Assembly (NCBI RefSeq): GCF_910594005.1
Contig: NC_057826.1
Coordinates: 82,147,163 to 82,211,162 of the forward strand
DNA from: Cervus elaphus
Taxonomy: Eukaryota > Chordata > Mammalia > Artiodactyla > Cervidae
Direction of reading: 5' to 3'
DNA: 64,000 nucleotides
Below, piece after piece: positions 54,184 to 64,000 of the stretch (within the stretch, counting starts at the first letter, position 1; each line of letters begins with the position of its first letter). A program made the translations under genes and the position numbers. The notes below the pieces were generated by a model. It was not told the origin of the DNA, searched no databases, and was given only the letters and a program-made list of their open reading frames with translations.

Positions 54184-55739
54184 AAGGTGTTAAATGCATT
54201 GCTGCATTGAGGCCCCAAAACTAAGAACCTAGGGGATGACATACCCACACATTCCAAAGAGAAGGATGCAACCCTCTGTTCAGGACCAGAAATGGAGGTG
54301 TCCTCCTCTGGCCCCACCCATCCTCAACCTGAGGCCTGAACAAGGAGAGGGGTGTGGGCTGGAGAATGGGACACGTTTGCTAGGGATACAGGAGTGCTGA
54401 GCACAGCCCCTCCACCCTGCTACAAGGGGAGAAAAGAAGGAGGGCAACAATTTGAGAGCTTGATCTGGACCCTCTGTGTCTGCAATATACCGAGTGGTGC
54501 TTGATTGTCCCCTGAAAAGTATCTAAAGGTCAAAACCTAGCTGGAATGTCTGGGAGCACAGAGTGGCGAGAGAGGGCTGCAGCGTGAGCAGTCTGTGTAC
54601 CTAGAACTTGCAGGGGCAGGAGAGGCTGGGGTTCTCCTGTGGAAAATGGGACTTAAGTTGTCCAGTAAGGACCTCCTCAAAGAAGATAACTCATCAGGAT
54701 CAAGTAACCCCCAAAACACAGGGTGATATGAGGTGTGTACCCAAGGGGGCCCAGGAGCTGGGGGAAGGCGGTAAAGGGGCAGCCGATGTTTGCACAGTCT
54801 GCACCAGGAGATCCACAGCAGGAGACCCCAGTGATGGGAGGCTCTTCAAAGGACCAGCCAAAGTGCCCCCAGAGGAGAATCCACAGTGTTGACATCTGCA
54901 GAGCCAAGACAGCCACATCAGCTGACAGTGGGCACCACTCCTGTTGGGATCCTCTATGCCCAGTTACCTCTCTGCCTCATGCTCCATCCTGGAGGAACAA
55001 GGACCAGAAGGAGAGGGCTCAGAGGGGAACTAGGAGTATGAAGAAACCAGCCAAGCCCGCTCTTCCCTACTACAGTGCTCTGAGGCCAGAGCAGGCCCAG
55101 GATGTGGGAGGAAAGGAGCTTTAAATTGGATGAGAGACTAAAGATTTTATATCTGACTAGATTTCTTTTAATGTAGCAAAATATACACAAAATCCCTCCA
55201 AGTAAGGAATCTATTCAGAAAAATATTGAAATGAGTGGTGAAAAGAATCAAAGAGTTGATTTATAACTTGCTGAGGCTCTAAGCCAGTGCTGTCCAAGAC
55301 AACTTTCTATGAGGATGAAGATGTTCTGTGTCTGCACTATTCAATGCACAGACACCTGGATTTGTGCTGCTCAGCACACAGGAGGCTAAGGGTGCAGGTC
55401 TGGATGGTGAAGTTACTGATGTCTTAGATTCACCCAAAGATGACTCAAGGAAAATGAAAACTAAAGCTACTAAAGGAAAACTAAAACTTCTAGAAGGATG
55501 GACATGCAACCTTTAAAGTTATCCCTCCCACACATACACACATCTTTGGGGGCTTTTTGATACTTGTAAGTACACTGCTCATTTAACCTGCAATGGACCA
55601 GAAAACTGCCTTCCCTTGACAAGGCAGGGGCATCTAAAGAAGCAGTGAACACGGTGATGAGAAAAGAACAGTTATTTTCTACTTGCATTCTTACTAGATC
55701 CAGGTTGTTCTAGAAACCAAGGGACACAGGCATCACAAT
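54184..55739. other. Unique sequence with a small hAT scrap
   Basis: A short piece at about 55285-55345 ('CCAGTGCTGTCCAAGACAAC', 'TTTCTATGAGGATGAAGATG') resembles the left end of a mammalian hAT element. Open frames at 54608-55124 and 55328-55516 show no recognisable domain. Confidence 0.45.
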
Positions 55740-55880
55740 TCGGGAGTTTATGCTCCTTGGTTACATAACCTTGGGCAGATCACCTTTGCACCTCAGTTCC
55801 TTCATCTGTAAAATGGGAATAACAGCACCCGCCCTGACTGTCTCAAATGAGTTTACGTGCAAGAAAGTACATTACGAAGC
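55740..55880 (+). repeat. MIR SINE core, sense
   Basis: 'TACATAACCTTGGGCAGATC', 'ACCTTTGCACCTCAGTTCCT', 'TCATCTGTAAAATGGGAATA' and 'GTCTCAAATGAGTTTACGTG' are present. Confidence 0.85.
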
Positions 55881-56249
55881 TGTGCCCACAAATCTGAATC
55901 ACTTGTAACACATTCTGGCACTGTTTACTCATTTTAAAAGAAAACCAGATTGGTGTGGTTTTGTTAAAAAAACAAACAGCAGCTCCAGAAATGTGTTACA
56001 CCTCAGCCCCTCAAAGTTCTTGGCACACACCTAAGCCACATATTTGTAATGCAATCAGGAGCTGTTTTGCATAACCACTCATCCCAGGCTGCACTGCCAT
56101 AATAGTCAGGGGGACTTGGAGTGGGAGAAGGAGTGGAAAATGGGAGAAGGGAAAATTTTAGGTTTTCCACTCTCTTGGAGGAACTACATTCCAGGGTTGC
56201 CTGGTCAACTCTCCTCCCAAATATGGCTATAGCATGTTCCCTCCCCAGG
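55881..56249. other. Unique sequence, nothing recognised
   Basis: No repeat or gene can be supported here. Confidence 0.4.
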
Positions 56250-56670
56250 ACACCCGCTCCCAACCTAGCCTATTTCTATTGCTCCATAGCACTTAACATC
56301 TCACGTGTTGTTGTTGTTTAGTCGCTAAGTCATGTCCAACCCTTCTGTGTCTCCATGGACTGTAGCCCATCATGCTCCTCTGTACAAGAGATTTCCCAGG
56401 CAGGAACAGTGGAGTGGGTTGTCATTTCCTCCTCCAGGGGATCTTCCCAACCCAGGGATTGAACCTGTGGCTCCTGCATTAGCAGGCAGTTTCTTTACCA
56501 CTGAGCCACCAGGGAAGCCCTACCATCTCACATAGTATGTCTTTATTCACTTAAACTTCTTCTTCTGCCCACTAGGATATAAGCATCACTCCTCTATCTC
56601 CCAGCACCAAGCAGAGTGTCTGCTATATAGAAAGAGCTTAATTCATTGAATTAATGAATAAGCCTTCATC
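56250..56670 (+). repeat. L2 LINE 3' end split by a Bov-tA SINE
   Basis: Left of the SINE: 'CTCCATAGCACTTAACATCT'. Right of it: 'CCACTAGGATATAAGCATCA', 'TATCTCCCAGCACCAAGCAG', 'AGTGTCTGCTATATAGAAAG' and 'TTGAATTAATGAATA'. The two parts join in L2 3' order. Confidence 0.7.
56297..56531 (-). mobile_element. Bov-tA SINE with target-site duplication
   Basis: (GTT)n tail at 56307, 'GTCGCTAAGTCATGTCCAAC', 'GATTGAACCTGTGGCTCCTG' and the head 'ACTGAGCCACCAGGGAAGCC' are present. CATCTCAC is duplicated at 56297-56304 and 56524-56531. Confidence 0.9.
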
Positions 56671-56811
56671 ATCTTGTGACCTGTGAAATTTCAAGATGAG
56701 TGGAAATAGTGCAAATTAATGCATTTTAAAGTGTCCAAAGTATTGTTGGGAGCTTTAAAAGCTCTTTTATGAGGGATTTATAAAAATCAGTATGTTTTTG
56801 AGTCTCTGCAT

Positions 56812-56918
56812 GTGTGTGTTCAGTTGCTCAGTGGTGTCCGACTCTTTGTGACCCTTTGAACTATAGCCCACCAGGCTCCTCTGTCCACAGGATTTTTCAG
56901 GCAAGAATACTGGATTCT
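56812..56918 (-). mobile_element. Bov-A body fragment, antisense
   Basis: 'CATGTGTGTGTTCAGTTGCT', 'CAGTGGTGTCCGACTCTTTG', 'CCACCAGGCTCCTCTGTCCA' and 'GGCAAGAATACTGGATTCTC' are present, truncated before the tRNA head. Confidence 0.85.
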
Positions 56919-58259
56919 CTACATGACCTCCCCCAAATTTGTTCTTAAAGGATTTACACAAGGTCTGGCAACAAAATGTTTGTGAGTGCTTCTTGTTGCA
57001 AAAAGGCTACGCGAGTTATGCTTAGATGTTCAAATGCTTCTTTTCTTCATCAAGTCAGGCCCTAGTAAGGCTCAGATGCATAGGGGTACCCAATAAAATT
57101 CATGCTGGAATAAAATCTTAGTTATTAAGTGGGCTCTGCTCTGAATGGAATAGAATAAATTCCCCCAGAGGGGAAATTATTCTTTGGACTGCAATTGCAG
57201 CAGCCAGAGCAATATATAACCCCAGGGGCCAGATGAAACTCGGCCAAGGGCTGGAAGTTTCCCACCCCTACACTGCAGACTCCACTTTAGGACACCCCAC
57301 CCTCCTCACACATACCTATCTAATTGGTAGTCTATAGCTGTGCCCACAGCTCTTCAAAACACTGGCAATCTGGCCCAAAGTCTTGTTCCTGCTGACCCAA
57401 TTCGAAATTAATGTTTGGGGAATGGGAGAGCATGTGTGTGTCTGTGTGTGTGCAACTCGTGTGTTATTTCACTTTGATAGTTTGCTTTGGCAAACTGCTC
57501 CCAGCTTGCAACGTTTTGACAGATTGAAGGCTACCAGGGCCTTTGGCACACAGATCACATACTCCCCTCCAAGCGGTGGGGGGAGCCACATTCCTAGCAA
57601 GACTTTCCGATTCACCTTGCAGGAGAAACAGCCCAACAGTTCACACCAATCAGAAAAAAAAAAGTCACGCCATTTACCCAACCCTGTTCTAGATTTTAAA
57701 CACTCCATCATTTCATTTCCTGTAGAAAATAATGCTCATTGAAATTTGGTACAAGATTGACATCATGGAACTGGGACTTTGCCCTTCTGTATCTGCCTGG
57801 GCCAACACTTCCCCCAAACCCCCACCCCCATCCCAATCATCCTTGACTCTAGTGAGGGTGGATCATGTCACAGACACTGTATACGTGGGATTATCTCAAT
57901 GAACTCAGTGCCACTTGAACACTGTCAAACCACAAAACAAGAAAAAGAGAGGAAAAAAAAAAACTTTACTTCTTTTCCTCTTTAGTTAATACAACCCAAG
58001 AGATATTTTGGGAGCAACCTGATCAGGAATAAAATTATATCGACCTTTGAAAAGAGAGCCAAAATCTTAGCACTGAAGTGAAATCTCCACCTACTGCACT
58101 CTGGAGATCAAAAATGATTGCTAAGCATTCATTTTACTGTATTCAGTCCAACCCTCTAACTTCCTCTCACAGCAGTTAAACAGTAAAGGCAAGTAGGGAA
58201 GGAGATGAGTTACAAATGACATTAGAGGACTACACAGTTACCACTGACCTCAACGCTTA
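56919..58259. other. Unique sequence with possible hAT scrap
   Basis: 'AGGGCTGGAAGTTTCCCACC' at about 57248 resembles the end of a hAT element. A TG-rich patch lies at 57434-57451. The open frame at 57383-57742 has no recognisable domain. Confidence 0.4.
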
Positions 58260-58470
58260 CAAGAATTATTTCATCTAATTGCCACAGCCATCCTGCCAGA
58301 CACTTTGATTATATCCATTCTGCAGGTGAGGAAACTGAGGCACAGAGAGGCCAAGTCATTTAGTGAGAGGTACACCCAGCTATTGAGTGGTGAAGCCTGA
58401 TTCCAATGCCAACGGTCAGTGTCTCGGCCTGGACCCTTAACCACTATGTTCTGGGCCTCCTAGGACACAA
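58260..58470 (-). repeat. MIR SINE, antisense
   Basis: 'TCATCTAATTGCCACAGCCA', 'TCTGCAGGTGAGGAAACTGA', 'GGCACAGAGAGGCCAAGTCA', 'TATTGAGTGGTGAAGCCTGA' and 'CTTAACCACTATGTTCTGGG' form an ordered, near complete antisense MIR. Confidence 0.85.
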
Positions 58471-59192
58471 CACTCTGTGAAACCAAGCATTTGTCATTTT
58501 ATTACACCAATTTTCTTCCCCGGTCTGTATTAGGTGGTGGCTTCCCACATCTGTTTTACTTTCTGTCATTTCTTGCAAAAAATAATTAGAGAATAAGTAG
58601 ATACAGGAAAACATGTACCAGTCTCACTAGAGAACATTCTAAAATAATTGAAACTAACCATTGAAATTCCAAATTTAAAAAAAAATGCATTTCATTTCTT
58701 TGCCCTGCTTTCTCATACAGAGTATGCTGATCTACAGTACCCTTGTTTAGATGGCCCAGAGTCACCAGAGTGAGCATCCACCAGTCTGCACAGCAGAAGG
58801 CGGCAGCCTTGGAGCAGAGCAGGCTGAGAGCACCGGAGCAGCCTGGGGCTTTCCGAACCCAGCTGGCCCTCTGCCGGGTCCTCCCTGCTCTCAGGGACTG
58901 CTTACCTTACTGTGGATGAGCCTGTGCCTCTTAACACTGCTTCCTTCGGGTCAGCCTTGGCTGCTAAAACCTTTAGACAACCAAGCTGCAGCCAAACCAA
59001 GACCAAACAGGTTCAAGGAAAAGGCCTGGCTGGCTGTCGTGGAGTAAATGTTTCCATTTTAGAGCATGGACTTAAGGACACCTCTTCTAACTGCATATTT
59101 GTTTTTATTGCTTATTTCCAGGTTCTCAATTCTCATAGCCATTTGTGTTTTCTGGACTGGGGTCTCTAGAAAACTGAGGTGTCCTGTCACAG
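58471..59192. other. Unique sequence, nothing recognised
   Basis: Open frames at 58751-59169 (plus) have no recognisable domain or splice support. Confidence 0.4.
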
Positions 59193-59398
59193 CACAGCTT
59201 TCTTTTTTAATTAATCTATTTGACTGCAGCATGTGGGATCTCTGATCGTCGTTGCAGCATGTCGGATCTTTAGTTGCAACCTACGGACTCTTAGTTGTAG
59301 CATGTGGGATCCCTGACCAGGGATTGAACCCAGGTCTCCTGCACTGGGAGTGTGGAGTGTTAGCCACTGGACCACCAGGGAAGTCCCTCAACACAGCT
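59193..59398 (-). mobile_element. CHR-type SINE with 7-bp target-site duplication
   Basis: 'ATCTTTAGTTGCAACCTACG', 'GACTCTTAGTTGTAGCATGT', 'GACCAGGGATTGAACCCAGG' and the head 'CTGGACCACCAGGGAAGTCC' are present. CACAGCT flanks it (59193-59199 and 59392-59398). Confidence 0.88.
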
Positions 59399-60759
59399 CT
59401 TTAAGGCACAAAACTCTTCAGTAAATTCCTCAGCTCAGTGGTAGGTTTCTTAAGGAAACTGTTTCTGATACACCTTTGCAGCAGACAGAACAACCAGCAC
59501 AGTCTTAGTCCAAACACAGAGCCAATAAATAGCAAGTGAATAAAAGAAAGGAAAGAGAGAAGGAAGTGAGGGGGAAAAGGAAAACGAGAGAGAGAGAGGG
59601 GAAATACCAGTCACCAAGAAACACAGAGTGCTGCTGTGAACGACACTTTCATCAATAAAGTGTTTTCTAAGTACATCCCTAGAATTCTCTGTTGGAAAAA
59701 CAGAAACTTGTGAGGAGCAGGGCGGGGTGGGGGGTGGAGGTGGGGACAATTGCAAAGGGTGGATTTCTACAAGTTGGAGATATTGATTCTGACCCCAGGG
59801 AAGCGGGTGGTGGTGTCGATGTTAACCTGAGCCATACAAATTTATTTCAGTACATAAGGAACAGGTAGTTGGCAGCTCAGTGACACACCTTAACTGCATT
59901 GAACCTTTTAGGTACAGAAGGTTCTAGAAAATTCCACTGTTAAGTTCTGAGGGATGAGGATACATGCCAGGTGCAGGACTGTGCCAGGCATAAAGAAAAA
60001 ACAATACTGTCTGAACGCCTGCCATCGTTTTATAGGGAGGGGTTTGCCAAGACAGTCCTCCAAGAAACTGTTTTATTTCCTCCTAGCCTCTATACCTACC
60101 ATGATGGCTCCTACTGGGCTTCACAAAAGATTCCAGCAGGTTCTTCCCTGGTACTCTTCTGCACTCACCAGATGAGTTGTATTCCTATGGAATTTAACCA
60201 CGGTCCCCAAAGTGATAATGCCAGGGCTTTGTAATTACATAAAATATTCAAACAGTACACAGGCCCATGAAACAAAACGCAAAAAGAAAGAGTAGTTGGT
60301 AGTTGTTTCTACACAAATGAAGCTGAATGCTTTGGAAAAGACTTGACAAAGGCAAGTTGCCAAGAAAAAAAAAACACTGGCAAATTTGGTGTGGATTGGA
60401 CAACTGTAAATGATTAGAAGCAAAAATAATAAAAATTCAGCATCATTCTATACTCAGATTGCTTTGCAAATGTCTTAGATTCTCATTCCACTTGAAAGAA
60501 ACCCAAATGGAAACCTTTGATAATGCTATGGGTGTGGTTTGTGCAAGAAAGACAATCAGGGGTTCACGCTCAAGGAAAAGTCCTTGGCCCCCACATCAAA
60601 CACTTGGTGAGTGTACATGTGTTTTATGTTAAAAATAAACTGTTAAAGGTGTGTGTCTGTATCACTTGTAAATTTTCTGCTTTAACCTACTTTTATAATT
60701 AAGTAAAACTCTTGATTAGGAAAGAAAAATCTACTTTATTTCTCTCACATTAAAGAGAA
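59399..60759. other. Unique sequence, nothing recognised
   Basis: A purine-rich patch (GAGAGAGAGAG at about 59587) and a G-rich patch near 59720 give long minus-strand open frames. No gene or repeat is supported. Confidence 0.4.
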
Positions 60760-61028
60760 TTATTGCAACCCACTCCAGTACTCTTGCCTGGAAAATCCCA
60801 TGGATGGAGGAGCCTGGTAGGCTGCAATCCATGGGGTCGCGAAGAGTCAGACACGACTGAGCGACTTCACTTTCACTTTTCACTTTCATGCACTGGAGAA
60901 GGAAATGGCGACCCACTCCAGTGTTCTTGCCTGGAGAATCCCAGGGACGGCAGAGCCTGGTGGGCTGCCGTCTGTGGGGTCGCACAGAGTCTGACATGAA
61001 TGAAGTGACTTAGCAGCAGCAGCAGCAA
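60760..61028 (+). mobile_element. Bov-A2 SINE, near full length
   Basis: Monomer 1: 'CAACCCACTCCAGTACTCTT', 'GGAAAATCCCATGGATGGAG', 'CACGACTGAGCGACTTCACT'. Linker: TTTCACTTTTCACTTTCATG. Monomer 2: 'GGAGAAGGAAATGGCGACCC', 'CAGTGTTCTTGCCTGGAGAA', 'GTGACTTAGCAGCAGCAGCA'. The (AGC)n tail is typical. Bov-A2 is ruminant-restricted. Confidence 0.95.
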
Positions 61029-61067
61029 AGAAAATTATTAATTTATTCATTCAATGTTCAACAAATA

Positions 61068-61147
61068 ATGGGTTAGCCAAAAAGTTCCAATGGGTTTTTC
61101 CATAACATCTTATGGAAAAACTCGAATGAATTTTTTGGTCAACCCAA
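61068..61147. mobile_element. 80-bp palindromic mariner MITE
   Basis: The left end ATGGGTTAGCCAAAAAG and the right end (reverse complement TTGGGTTGACCAAAAAA) are mariner-like terminal repeats. TA lies on both sides (61066-61067 and 61148-61149), the mariner target duplication. Only the two ends remain, joined by CATC, so the whole element is one inverted repeat. Ruminant mariner elements with GGGTTGGCCAAAAAGTTCG-type ends are well known. Confidence 0.85.
61069..61146 (+). ncRNA. Candidate miR-2284/2285-like hairpin
   Basis: Transcribed from the plus strand, the mariner palindrome folds into a hairpin of about 37 paired positions. By hand I count 33 pairs including G-U, one 3-base internal loop and one A/C mismatch, with the 4-base loop CATC. 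The 5' arm (61079-61099) begins AAAAAGUUCCAAUGGGUUUU and resembles the mature sequence pattern of the ruminant miR-2284 family. The 3' arm (61116-61138) AAAAACUCGAAUGAAUUUUU resembles miR-2285. That family is known to be ruminant-specific and present in very many copies. Whether this copy is transcribed and processed cannot be told from sequence, and differences in the middle of both arms may make it a decayed member. It lies 40 bp downstream of a Bov-A2 SINE on the same strand. Confidence 0.45.
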
Positions 61148-61262
61148 TATTTATTACACATCAATTGGGTAGTGGTTTCAATGTGGGCCAAAGCAATTCA
61201 GTCCTGCCTTCGTGACATCCTGAAGTTTAATACTTAGTATCGCAGCCTGGCCTCTTCTGCTT

Positions 61263-61470
61263 TTTGTCCCTGCCCCTCCCCTTCCCTTATGCCCCTCCCC
61301 TTCCCTTATGCCCCCCCCTTTCTCTTATGCCCCTCCCCCTCCTTCTCCTGCCCCTCCCCTTCCCTTATGCCCCTCCCCTCCCTTATGCCTCGCCCTTCCC
61401 TTATGCCCCGCCCCTTCCCTTATGCCCCTCCCCTCCCTTATGCCCCGCCCCTTCCCTTATGCCCCTCCTT
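61263..61470. repeat. Pyrimidine-rich minisatellite, ~18-19-bp unit
   Basis: About ten tandem units based on GCCCCTCCCCTTCCCTTAT (19 bp) and an 18-bp variant lie in tandem. A 37-bp higher-order pair (starting TTATGCCCCGCCCC) is repeated at 61401 and 61438. The plus strand is nearly free of A and G apart from the ATG of each unit, which creates an artefactual long open frame. Confidence 0.92.
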
Positions 61471-61683
61471 CTTCTGCCCCTCCCCCTCCCTCCTCCTACC
61501 CTTCCCCTTTCCTCCTACCTCTCCTCCTGCCCCCCTCCCACCACTGCCCTCTCTCCTGCCCCTTTCCCTCTCCGTTCTGCCCCTTCCTTCCTCAGGCTTC
61601 TCTCCATCCTCCTTCTGTTCCTCCGCTCTCTGTCTCTTCCCTGTATTCTTCCTTCTCTTATTTCCCCTCCTCCTCCACCCCAC
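61471..61683. repeat. Polypyrimidine tract
   Basis: It is C/T-rich to over 90% by eye, without a clear period, and continues directly from the minisatellite. Such tracts can form triplex DNA, which is inference only. Confidence 0.85.
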
Positions 61684-63334
61684 TTCTTGGTCACTGGTGC
61701 AGGAACACTAACTGATCCCATGATGCTTCCCAATTTCACAGATTTCCCTACTCCAAAGGGAGTCTCAGTTTTCACACCTCAGCTATCACGACTTTGGGCA
61801 TTCTCTTCCTTGTACTCAGACTTTTTCAACCCCCTTCTTTCTTGCGTTTTGTCTTCAGGATCTTTTTCCAGTTCTCCAAGAACTGGAACCTTTCTTGTTC
61901 TCATTTCCTCAATCCCTTATGGTTGTACTTCTCAGTGAAGTAGCTGACAGGCATTACAGTATTATTCCTGTACTGAAGTCTGTATCAGGGAAAAGAAAAG
62001 CTTCACGTTTCAGAAGACTAAAACCAGACACTTGACCTAGGGCCATCAACCTGTAAAACCCTTAAAATGATCCAGAACTCTCCTTCATAAGAGCTATAAA
62101 AATCACCAACTAACCCTGTAATCCCTCTAATTACATCTGTATTTCTTCAAAAACTACTATTCCAAATAAGAATCCCCGAATCAGCTTTAACCATTTGTTT
62201 GGCATTTTCAATAGTTTTGTTTTCCTCTGTGTTTTCATTTCAAAGATATATTATGTCAACTGCACAAAAGCAGTCTACGAGGTAAAGAAAGAGCCCTTGA
62301 CCAGGGTGACTGACTCTAAAGAAACTTGGTTGGCTGGTCATCTTCAACTGTTATGCTGCTTCTAGAGAGAAAACTGAGTTTCACTCCTCTCAATCACTGA
62401 AAAAACACACAAAGATGTACTTGTACATACAAGAAAAAAAAACTGCACAATCTGGAGCAAGTCTTTAAGAGCTAAATACACTGCTGTATTACTTAGTGCC
62501 TTTTCCTCTCTAACTTGTAATAGGTGACAAATCTTAATCTAGCCTTGACCAACTCTGCTCCAAATGGATATCACCTGTCCTGAATTTTGCACACGGCCCA
62601 AGACTCATCCAAGGTCCAAAGGCAACTCAATAACCAGCTCCATGCAGAGTTAGTCTTAGTGTTTCTTCTGCTACTGGATTTAACCATGACTCTTTTTATT
62701 ACTACAGACTCTAAGCATGGCAGAGGCACTCTTGCTATATTAATACTCAGGGCTTCTCCGTCTCTTTCAATGAGGGAGAAGCTGGCTTTCTGTTGCCCTG
62801 TGGCTTGGCAAGAACTGGGGATTTTTAAACAAAAATCTCTGCATATCAGAATTGTGAATCTCCTTAAATGTTTTTTTTTTTCCTCTCAGGGGTTTTCTTG
62901 GTGACTACCTCCTAATTTTGACCTGTTTTCTCTATAGGTAGAGATATCCTCCAGCTTTTCCTATTAATCTCTATGTATTTGGCTGCCTTGATCAATATTC
63001 TTTTTTTAAATCCTGAGTATTTGTGTGTCTCTGTGTGTTTCTCATCTACCAGTTTTATCAAAGGCTTTTACTCTTAAAGTAACCATGGCCCTTTCTACCA
63101 GAACATTTTGAAAAGTATTTAAACAAAAAACATTCTTGCTTTTTTTCCCCCTCCCCTCTCAGGTTAAGATATATTTATGTGGGCCTTGAAACAGAATGCA
63201 AAAGGGTTTATGAGCACCTGGCTTATAAAGAAGGAGGCTTGGTGGAAATCTTCAGCTGAGCTCTCCTGAAGACTTGCCTGTACTCATAACTCATATATTC
63301 TTTCCTCAGAGCAGGACTGTTGGAGAAATGTCCT
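61684..63334. other. Unique sequence, nothing recognised
   Basis: No repeat family, gene or splice-supported open frame is recognised. A T10 run near 62870 and a pyrimidine-rich patch near 63145 are present. Confidence 0.4.
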
Positions 63335-63580
63335 GCTGAGTTGTTGTTAGTCACTCAGTTAGTTGTTGTTAGTCACTAAGTCACATGACTTAGTCACTAA
63401 GTCAGGTCCGACTCTTTGAAACCCCATGGACTGTAGCCTACCAGGCTTCTCTGTCTATGAGATTTCCCAGGCAAGAATACTGGAATGGGTTGCCATTTCC
63501 TCCTCCAGGGGATCTTCCCGACCCAGGGATCGAACCCACATATCCTGCTAACCTCTGAGTCAGCTTGGAAGCATCGTCTG
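63335..63580 (-). mobile_element. Bov-tA SINE with rearranged tail
   Basis: The body 'CAGGTCCGACTCTTTGAAAC', 'GGCAAGAATACTGGAATGGG', 'GACCCAGGGATCGAACCCAC' is clear and the head is truncated near 'CTCTGAGTCAGCTTGGAAG'. The tail side (63338-63400) carries GTTGTTGTTAGTCACT twice and a palindrome ACTAAGTCACATGACTTAGT (63375-63394). Confidence 0.88.
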
Positions 63581-64000
63581 ACTGAGCAGCTCTTTTCAAA
63601 CAATCCCTTCAGCAGGACCCTAATCCCAGAAGCCTGTTAAGACTCCCAGAGTTCTGCCTGGAGGGTAGCAAGGCCACATCTAGCTTTCAACAGCTCCTAC
63701 CCTGCTAACTTCTAATCTGTTGGCAATTTCTCTGAAATAATGCACAGCTTGGAGGTGAGCCCACCAGGCCTCCCTGGGAGATGGCCTCCATATCACAGAT
63801 CATTACAGAGGTTAACTGCAGGGGCATCAATTAAAATTCCAAACATTAAGAAAAAAAAAATTTGCAAAAGGGACTTCTCTCAAATGAAGCCCTTCCTGTA
63901 CAGCCTGGTTGGCCCCACATTTTTGAGGATCTTCAGTACTCAAGGGGGCCTTTCTGATAGCAGCCAGACTTATACTTGCTTACCACTTGCTTACTACACA
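63581..64000. other. Unique sequence, nothing recognised
   Basis: No repeat or gene can be supported. A 9-10 base A run at about 63852 may be a decayed tail. Confidence 0.4.

Noticed and set aside
55328..55516. 62-codon frame with a charged, protein-like lysine-rich end
   Set aside because: It overlaps a hAT scrap, and I see no homologous family, exon borders or retroposon tail. The composition alone is not enough.
61264..61938. 224-codon open frame, the longest in the window
   Set aside because: It lies in the CCCCTCCCCTTCCCTTATG minisatellite and polypyrimidine tract. Three frames are open together, and the translation is only Pro/Leu/Ser/Phe/Tyr low complexity.
1..64000. CRISPR array, prokaryotic operon, phage or mobile defence system
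   Set aside because: All recurrent units are mammalian retroposons or DNA transposons. There are no regularly spaced short repeats with unique spacers and no dense coding.

Overview
This is nuclear DNA from a pecoran ruminant, most likely a bovid (cattle, sheep, goat or a relative). The sequence carries many ruminant-restricted retroposons: Bov-tA SINEs with a tRNA-Glu-like head, one clear Bov-A2 dimer, BovB LINE 3' ends, cetartiodactyl CHR-type SINEs and an 80-bp palindromic mariner remnant. I cannot name the species. I found no complete protein-coding gene. Nearly all longer open frames lie in SINEs, LINEs or low-complexity DNA. One minus-strand stretch (52518-52678) looks like a possible exon: it is hydrophobic and flanked by canonical splice sites, but I do not recognise the protein. 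The window is probably intergenic or intronic.

Layout. 1-10 kb: AT-rich repeat, MIR, two MLT1-type LTRs (one split by BovB), old L1, a MER2 fragment, and Bov-tA and CHR SINEs. 10-22 kb: sparse in young repeats, with L2 and MIR relics, a MER20, and long unique stretches that are GC-richer around 18.5-20 kb. 22-34 kb: nested elements, including an L1 with inverted arrangement around a BovB tail, a MER2 split by BovB, a MIR split by BovB, and several Bov-tA copies with recognisable target-site duplications. 34.6-36.5 kb: unique and AT-rich. 36.5-46 kb: the remains of a large antisense L1M, interrupted by at least seven younger ruminant elements and carrying an internal tandem duplication with AT expansion. 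46-52 kb: L1, MIR, a hAT relic, and an antisense MaLR element that keeps both LTRs and its internal region. 52-60 kb: mostly unique, with MIR, L2 and SINEs. 60.7-61.7 kb: a Bov-A2 SINE, then a mariner hairpin resembling the ruminant miR-2284/2285 family, then a pyrimidine-rich minisatellite. The last 2.3 kb is mostly unique.

The features do not form a pathway. What can be read is layered insertion history: ancient mammalian repeats (L2, MIR, MER20, MER2, MaLR, L1M) form the substrate, and BovB, Bov-tA and CHR elements cut into them. The most functional-looking item is the hairpin at 61068-61147. Family names come from recognition by eye, with no database search, so subfamily names are approximate and boundaries may be off by some tens of bases.
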